From positions 4,404,501 through 4,468,500 of the forward strand of contig CP042279.1 in assembly GCA_007858575.1 (NCBI GenBank): a stretch of DNA of 64,000 nt. The letters are read 5' to 3'. The notes under the pieces were generated by a model that did no database searches, was not told the DNA's origin, and saw only the letters and a list, made by a program, of their open reading frames with translations. The stretch's first letter is position 1; each line of letters starts with the position of its first letter. The DNA comes from Streptomyces sp. WAC08241 (GTDB lineage: Bacteria > Actinomycetota > Actinomycetes > Streptomycetales > Streptomycetaceae). Positions 59,637 through 64,000 of this stretch are shown piece after piece. The translations under genes were made by a program, and so were the position numbers.

Positions 59637-60011
59637 TCAGCCGAGCGGTCTCATGCGGGCGAACTTTCCGGCCATGACGGGGCCGAGCCGGTGGACGAGG
59701 GCGTGTCCGGGCTCGTGCGGGGAGGGCAGGTCGCCCAGGAAGGAGGTGACGATGACCTCGTCGACGCCGAGGACCCCGCGGCGGCTCTCCTCCTCCAGGA
59801 AGGCGAGCGTGCGGCGCCAGTCGGGTGCGGCCGGGTCCTCACCGAGGAAGGACCGGACGGTGTCCTGGACGACCTCCCAGAAGAACACGTGCGGCAACAC
59901 GCCGCCCTGGAGGAGCACATGGGTCTCGTAGACCTCACGGAACTCCGGGATCCGGGCGACGAGGTCACTGACCAACTGCACACCCGGCGTCACGCTCGGC
60001 GTCGTCGTCAT
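59637..60011 (-). CDS. conserved hypothetical protein
   Basis: 124 residues, intact. Helical: LVSDLVARIPEFREVYETHV, HVFFWEVVQDTVRSFLGED, WRRTLAFLEEESRRGVLGVD and SFLGDLPSPHEPGHALVHRL, ending FARMRPLG. It resembles a small family often seen as single genes in Streptomyces (a DUF I cannot number with certainty). No clear operon partner. Confidence 0.7.
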   Translation of the reverse strand: MTTTPSVTPGVQLVSDLVARIPEFREVYETHVLLQGGVLPHVFFWEVVQDTVRSFLGEDPAAPDWRRTLAFLEEESRRGVLGVDEVIVTSFLGDLPSPHEPGHALVHRLGPVMAGKFARMRPLG

Positions 60012-60190
60012 CTGTCCAGAATGCTCCTGCCCGACGACCGCGTCCCGCCACTTTTACGCTTTCCTTGAAACGCCTTTCGCCGGGTTTTCCCGGAGGAGGC
60101 AGAAACGTCCCTCTTTCGTGGTGGATCGATCGGGTGTACGGGTCGAAGGGCGGGTGTCCGGTCGGATTCGAGCCACCACGGCCCCGGCCC

Positions 60191-61022
60191 TCAGGGCGCC
60201 CCCAGGAGCAGGCCGAGCAGGGCGCCGCCGATCATGAACGGCCCGAACGGGATCGCGGACTTGCGGTCCGCCTTGCGGAGCAGGACGAGACCGAGCCCGT
60301 ACGCCCCGCCCAGCAGGAACCCGGCGAAGGCGCCCGCGAAGAGGACGGTCCAGCCGTACCAACCGAGGAGGGCGCCCAGCGGGAGCGCGAGCTTGACGTC
60401 GCCGAAGCCCATGCCGCTCGGGTTGATCACGAAGAGCAGGAAGTACGCGGCTCCGAGCACGAGTCCGCCGAGCAGCGCGTGCCCGAACGAGCCCGCCGCG
60501 CCGGGCAGCAGCGCGGCCGCCCCGAGCAGCGGGGGACCAGCGCGGCGAGCGGCAGTGTGAGTTGGTCGGGCAGCCGGTGGACGCGCAGGTCGACCGTCGC
60601 GAGGAGCGCGGCGAAGGGCGCGCAGAGCAGCCACACCCCCAGCTCCGGCCGGAACCCGGTCGACGCGGCGAGCGCGGCGCAGGCCGCGGCGAGGACGAGC
60701 GGGACGGCGGGCGTGGTGCGCAATGGGACGGTACGGGGCACTGGGCGGCCTCGTCCGTGACGCCGTCGGCATCGGCGTCGGCGGTGAGCACGTCACGCGG
60801 CCCGGGTGCCGGGGCGGTCGCGGCCGGGACGGTCAGCGCGCACGTCCGGCACCGCGCTCCGCCGAGCCAGCCGCGGGCAGGGCCCAGGAGGGCATGGCCC
60901 TGCGGACAGGCGTCCCGCCACGCCTCCTCGGGTTCCACGGAGAGCCGGTACGCGGCGCGCGGCACGAGCAGGCCGGTGGTGGCGCCCCACAGGGCGGCGA
61001 GGGCGATCAGCGTGGCGTCCAC
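60191..61022 (-). CDS. A24-family prepilin peptidase (frameshifted)
   Basis: About 277 residues. It cleaves class III signal peptides of pilins. Aspartates of the TFPP fold: AALLATVDLRVHRLPDQLTL and NPSGMGFGDVKLALPLG; helices AYFLLFVINPSG, LFAGAFAGFLLGGAYGLGLV and PFMIGGALLGLLLG. The N-terminal part has a possible Cys zinc pair (ACPQGHA, ARCRTC). GTG 61022. Indels near 60735 and 60530. It should process the Flp-like pilin at 63461. Confidence 0.8.
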
Positions 61023-61131
61023 GCGGTCGACCCTAGGGCGGGGCTCGGACACCGGGCATGGGCCCAGGGGCCCACTGTTCCGGGCCGGGGCCCAGAGCGG
61101 GGCCCGGGGCGGGGCGCTACGGTCTCGGGCC

Positions 61132-61482
61132 ATGGGGAAATGGCGTGACGGCAGAGGCACTTTGGGCGTCCCGGGCCGGGAGGGAGCGATCCCCTGGAGG
61201 TGGCCGCCTCGTACGGGGCGCGGCGACGGGGCTGCTCGGACGGGACGGCGTCGAGGGGGCGCTGCTGATCACCCCGTGCAACGGCGTGCACACCTTCCGG
61301 ATGCGCTTCGCGATCGATGTCGCCTATCTGGACCGGAGGTTGAACGTCGTCGCCGTGAAGACGATGAGGCCGGGCCGCATGGGCCGGATCAGCCTGCGGG
61401 CCCGGCACGTGCTGGAGGCGGAGGCCGGGGCGATGGCGCGTTGGGGCTGACGCCCGGCGTCCGGCTCACGCTCTCCGTGTGA
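61132..61482 (+). CDS. DUF192 protein (frameshifted)
   Basis: About 118 residues. DUF192 core: EVAASYGARRRGLLGRDGVE, ALLITPCNGVHTFRMRFAID, VAYLDRRLNVVAVKTMRPGR and VLEAEAGAMARWGL. Indels near 61192 and 61450. Genes of this family often sit beside Tad pilus or septum-site genes in Streptomyces; biochemical role unknown. It diverges from the prepilin peptidase. Confidence 0.8.
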   Translation: MGKWRDGRGTLGVPGREGAIPWRWPPRTGRGDGAARTGRRRGGAADHPVQRRAHLPDALRDRCRLSGPEVERRRREDDEAGPHGPDQPAGPARAGGGGRGDGALGLTPGVRLTLSV

Positions 61483-61488
61483 ACCGGC

Positions 61489-61529
61489 CGGCGGGGCCGC
61501 GCCGGGATCGTTCCGGTGCGGCCCCGCCG
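61489..61529. terminator. bidirectional hairpin between DUF192 and OmpA-like genes
   Basis: CGGCGGGGCCGC-GCC and GGT-GCGGCCCCGCCG form a long stem with an ~11-nt loop, between convergent stops at 61482 and 61553. Confidence 0.88.
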
Positions 61530-61552
61530 GGGCGGACGTACACGCGTACGGG

Positions 61553-62187
61553 CTACGAGCCCTGGGCTCGCAGGAAGGAGACCTCCACGCGGCGGTTCTT
61601 CTTGCGGCCCTCCTCCGTGCTGTTGCTGGCGATCGGGTACTGCTCGCCGTAGCCGCGGATCTCGTACGTGATCCCCGCGGCGGCGAGCTGCTGTTCGAGC
61701 ACGGTGTGCACGGCCTGGGCGCGCTGCTTGGAGAGCACGTCGCCGTGGGCCGAGGAGCCGAGGTCGTCGGTGAAGCCGAAGACGCGAACCCTCTTGGCGT
61801 CCTGCTTCTTGATCTCGGCCGCGATGGCGGCGATGCGCGCGTTGGCGACGGCGGACAGCTTCGCGCTGTCCTTGCCGAAGAGGACCTCCGCCTGGAGCGC
61901 GAACTTGATGTCCGTGTTCGTGTCCTCGCGGCGCTCGGTGCCCTCCAGGTCCTCGACGATGGACTTGATGTCGAGCACCTTGGGCGGGGCGAGCTCGGCG
62001 CCGTCGGGGATCTTGAGATCGGGGTCCTTCGCGTCGATCTCCACGCTGGGCACGCTGGAGGCCGACGGATACGGGTTGTCGTCTGCCGCCGCGGGCGGTG
62101 CGAGGAGACCGAGCGCGAACGTTCCGGTGAGGGCGACACCGGCCGCGCGCGCGGCGGTCCGCCGGCTGCGGGTCAGGTCACGGTCAT
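61553..62187 (-). CDS. secreted OmpA-domain protein
   Basis: About 211 residues. Signal peptide RRTAARAAGVALTGTFALGL ending PPAAA. The C-terminal OmpA-like peptidoglycan-binding domain: AEVLFGKDSAKLSAVANARI, RVFGFTDDLGSSAHGDVLSK, QRAQAVHTVLEQQL and GYGEQYPIASNSTEEGRKKN followed by RRVEVSF. ATG 62187 overlaps the lipoprotein stop (TGATG), needing one missing base near 62174; TTG 62200 is an alternative. It may anchor a surface complex to the wall. Confidence 0.82.
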
Positions 62188-62783
62188 CAGGAGATCTCAA
62201 TCGTGCCGGTGGTGAAACCGGGAAGGTGAGGCCTACTTCGGTGGTGGTGTTCGGGGGGCGGGAACTGGGCGAAGAAGGGAAGGGCCTCGCCGGCTTCGAT
62301 CAAGGAGGTGTACTTCGTGGTGGTCAGCGGACGGTTGTCCGTGTCACGCAGCACGTAGTAGCGCTTCTTCTCCTTGGAGTCCGTCAGGGTCATCGCTGCG
62401 AGGGACCTGCCCGTCAGCGCGACATCCTGCTCCAGGCCGTTCCATTGAACAGGTGTGCTGTAACCGTCACCACCCGTGTTCTTGAACTCCCCGGTGACCG
62501 TGAGGAAGCCGCCGGAGTCGCGCTTCGCTTCGTGGACCACCATCTCAAGGCCCTTCTCACCCTTGAAGGTGGCGAGGACCGTGCTGGTGTCCGGGTAGGT
62601 TTTGCCGTCGTCGCTCTTTGTCGGCTCCTCCTTCCCCGGAGTCGGGGCCGAGGAAGAGGCGTTCCCTGCCCCTGCCCCTTCCCGTCCCTCGTCGCCGCAG
62701 GCCGCGAGCGAGAAGGTAAGGGCCGCCGCCAACAGGGCAGCCGCGCCGGCTCGACGCGTCGTCCTCACATGCCGAATGCTCAT
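62187..62783 (-). CDS. lipoprotein upstream of the OmpA-like gene
   Basis: About 198 residues. Lipobox SLAAC with Cys at residue 29, a Ser/Ala/Pro linker, then a beta-rich domain: TVLATFKGEKGLEMVVHEAK, GGFLTVTGEFKNTGGDGYST and MTLTDSKEKKRYYVLRDTDN. Two compensating indels near 62255 and 62219 alter the end (GFTTGTIEIS). Overlaps the OmpA-like gene; probably works with it at the cell surface. Confidence 0.75.
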   Translation of the reverse strand: MSIRHVRTTRRAGAAALLAAALTFSLAACGDEGREGAGAGNASSSAPTPGKEEPTKSDDGKTYPDTSTVLATFKGEKGLEMVVHEAKRDSGGFLTVTGEFKNTGGDGYSTPVQWNGLEQDVALTGRSLAAMTLTDSKEKKRYYVLRDTDNRPLTTTKYTSLIEAGEALPFFAQFPPPEHHHRSRPHLPGFTTGTIEIS

Positions 62784-62813
62784 GAGTGGTGATTCCTTTG
62801 CGTTCGTTCGCGG

Positions 62814-63464
62814 TCAGTCCTTGGCCAGGTGGACGTCGAACAGGTCCGCCATGTCCGGAAGGAGATCCAGTCTTGTCGGGTCGATGACCCACTTCTCGCC
62901 GTCACAGAGGAACTGGCCCGGAGAGGGCTTCTCTTCTTCCTCGTCGGGGTCCTCGTCCTCGCCGTCCGCGGGTGGCTCCTCGGTGGCCTCGTTGGGTTCG
63001 AAACTGCACCGGGTCTCGACCACGGCCGTCGCCGTGGCCTCCGCGTACTTCCCCTCGGTCCCCTCGACGATGCTCTTGCCCACCGATTTCTCCGACTTGA
63101 CCTTCACCGTGACGCCCCAGCGCCCGTCCGCGAGAGGGGCACAGCCGATGCGCTGGGCGTCGTTCTCCGCGGCGAAGCGCGAGGCTTCGGCGCACCCGGC
63201 CTCCGGATTCCACACGTCTCCGTCGATGAGGTCCTTGAGCCAGTCCGGATCGAGGATGTGCAGGCGAAGGACGTCCTCCAGGCCGTCCCGGGACTCCTTG
63301 GCGGCGGCCAGCGCCGCGGCATCGGCCGCCGTCTGCGTCTCGTTGCGCCTGACGTCCGCCCGGCCGAACGCGAAGAACATCAACGCGAGAAAGAGCAGGC
63401 CGACGACCGCTGCGATGTACAGCGGTGCGGCCTGCCCCGAATCGCCGTGAAGGCGAGGCGTCAC
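62814..63464 (-). CDS. TadE/TadG-like pilus-associated protein
   Basis: About 216 residues, intact. GQAAPLYIAAVVGLLFLALM is a TadE-like N-terminal helix, followed by RNETQTAADAAALAAAKESR, a hallmark of TadE/TadG-type proteins in Streptomyces. The extracellular part has paired Cys (GCAEASRF, RIGCAPL, TRCSFEP, FLCDGEKW) and an acidic stretch EDEDPDEEEE. The start overlaps the Flp-like pilin stop (GTGA). Confidence 0.8.
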   Translation of the reverse strand: MTPRLHGDSGQAAPLYIAAVVGLLFLALMFFAFGRADVRRNETQTAADAAALAAAKESRDGLEDVLRLHILDPDWLKDLIDGDVWNPEAGCAEASRFAAENDAQRIGCAPLADGRWGVTVKVKSEKSVGKSIVEGTEGKYAEATATAVVETRCSFEPNEATEEPPADGEDEDPDEEEEKPSPGQFLCDGEKWVIDPTRLDLLPDMADLFDVHLAKD

Positions 63465-63691
63465 TTGATGACGCTGTTGATCTTCTCGGTGAACTTGTTG
63501 GCGATCGTGCTCCCCATGTCCGTCGCCAGCAGCGCCGCGAGGATCGCGACCACGAGGATCGTGATGCCGACGTACTCCATCGCGCCCTGCCCCCGGTCTC
63601 GGCGCTTCTGCAGAGCGTCGACGCGGGTGTTCACCCAGGAGCCGACGTAGACCTTGGCGGTGGTGGCGGCCTTCAGCGTGGTGTCGCTCAT
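63461..63691 (-). CDS. Flp-like pilin
   Basis: 76 residues, intact. Class III-type signal: RDRGQGAMEYVGITILVVAI, a Gly followed by an -E-Y motif and a hydrophobic helix LAALLATDMGSTIANKF. ATG 63691 follows AGGGGAACAGC. Should be cleaved by the prepilin peptidase at 60191 and assembled into a Flp/Tad-type fibre. First gene of the minus-strand operon after the LuxR regulator. Confidence 0.82.
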   Translation of the reverse strand: MSDTTLKAATTAKVYVGSWVNTRVDALQKRRDRGQGAMEYVGITILVVAILAALLATDMGSTIANKFTEKINSVIK

Positions 63692-63836
63692 GCTGTTCCC
63701 CTCCCGGTTCGGCCGGCCCGTGGCCGGTCTCGCTTCCGACACGAGGAACGTACGCCGGGGCGACGTCCCGGGCATGGGCCCCAGGGCCCAAGTACGGTCC
63801 CAAGCGGCCAGGTGGGCCCGCGGTTCCGTGGGGTGC

Positions 63837-64000
63837 TCAGTCATGGCGCGGCGCCCTCTCCGGGCGATGCCGTTCCAGCGGGCGATGGCCTCGCCCCGGC
63901 TGCCGGCGTCGAGCTTGGCGAAGATGCGGTTGATGTGGTTCTTGACGGTCTTCTGGCTGATGAAGCAGGTGGCGGCGATCTGCTGGTTGGTCATGCCCGA
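63837..64000 (-). CDS. LuxR-type response regulator, C-terminal part (cut by window edge)
   Basis: The LuxR/GerE HTH is visible: MTNQQIAATCFISQKTVKNH, INRIFAKLDAGSRGEAIARW. The stop is uncertain: one frame is open into the pilin gene, another ends at TGA 63837-63839, so one indel is likely near 63850. It probably regulates the pilus-like genes downstream. Confidence 0.8.
   Translation of the reverse strand, partial: GHDQPADRRHLLHQPEDRQEPHQPHLRQARRRQPGRGHRPLERHRPERAPRHD

Overview
The window is very GC-rich actinobacterial DNA and almost certainly comes from a Streptomyces chromosome. It has heavy third-position GC bias, GTG starts, many 4-base start/stop overlaps, a WhiB-family gene, a SpoIIE/PP2C-ATPase phosphatase, an oxyR-ahpC-ahpD locus and a ppgK-ispH-xseA-xseB-glpX-fumarase order that matches streptomycete chromosomes as I recall them. 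Single-base indels are very frequent: carA, ychF, xseA, glpX, fumC, oxyR, uppS and others each need one or more one-base corrections to read through. Since this affects essential genes, I treat most frameshifts as sequence errors and give gene extents across them.

Region 1 (1-8.75 kb) looks like a small specialised-metabolite locus. One minus-strand run holds a cystathionine-gamma-synthase-like PLP enzyme, an SGNH hydrolase, a 28-residue peptide ORF, a long haem-oxygenase-like diiron oxidase, a damaged O-carbamoyltransferase, a 48-residue SxtJ-like membrane protein, an AzlC/AzlD amino-acid exporter and a carA copy that could supply carbamoyl phosphate. A PDR-type flavin/2Fe-2S reductase diverges from its upstream end. 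A VapBC-type toxin-antitoxin pair follows at 9.1-9.8 kb.

Region 2 (10.05-19.05 kb) is flanked by two copies of the last 16 bp of the ychF gene, each followed by a ychF-type terminator. It looks like an island inserted into the ychF 3' end. It carries a NucS-like nuclease fusion, a SUKH-like protein, a regulator-Nudix-hypothetical operon, an APH-like kinase, a methyltransferase, a HAD protein and two unassigned genes. No integrase was found.

Region 3 (19.05-48 kb) is core chromosome: ychF, a DUF6542 protein, ppgK, ispH, an APC permease, xseA-xseB, a nitroreductase, a DUF4245 protein, glpX, a WhiB-like gene, a DUF1707 protein, a class I Fe-S fumarase with an iron-box-like site upstream, an SRPBCC protein, an acid phosphatase, a lipoprotein, an SGNH-ricin secreted protein, fumC, a DUF402 protein, the PP2C phosphatase, a bifunctional penicillin-binding protein, a PadR regulator with an FtsX-type ABC transporter, and oxyR.

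Region 4 (48-64 kb) continues with ahpC-ahpD, a secreted beta/gamma-crystallin-like protein, an AI-2E family permease with a coupled partner, a secreted SLT transglycosylase, a PhoH-type ATPase, a cis-prenyltransferase, an aldo/keto reductase, a PIG-V-like membrane glycosyltransferase, a CxxCxG zinc membrane protein and a Tad/Flp-type pilus-like locus. That locus holds a prepilin peptidase, an OmpA-like protein, a lipoprotein, a TadE-like protein, a Flp-like pilin and a LuxR regulator cut by the window end. No rRNA, tRNA, CRISPR array or insertion sequence was recognised.
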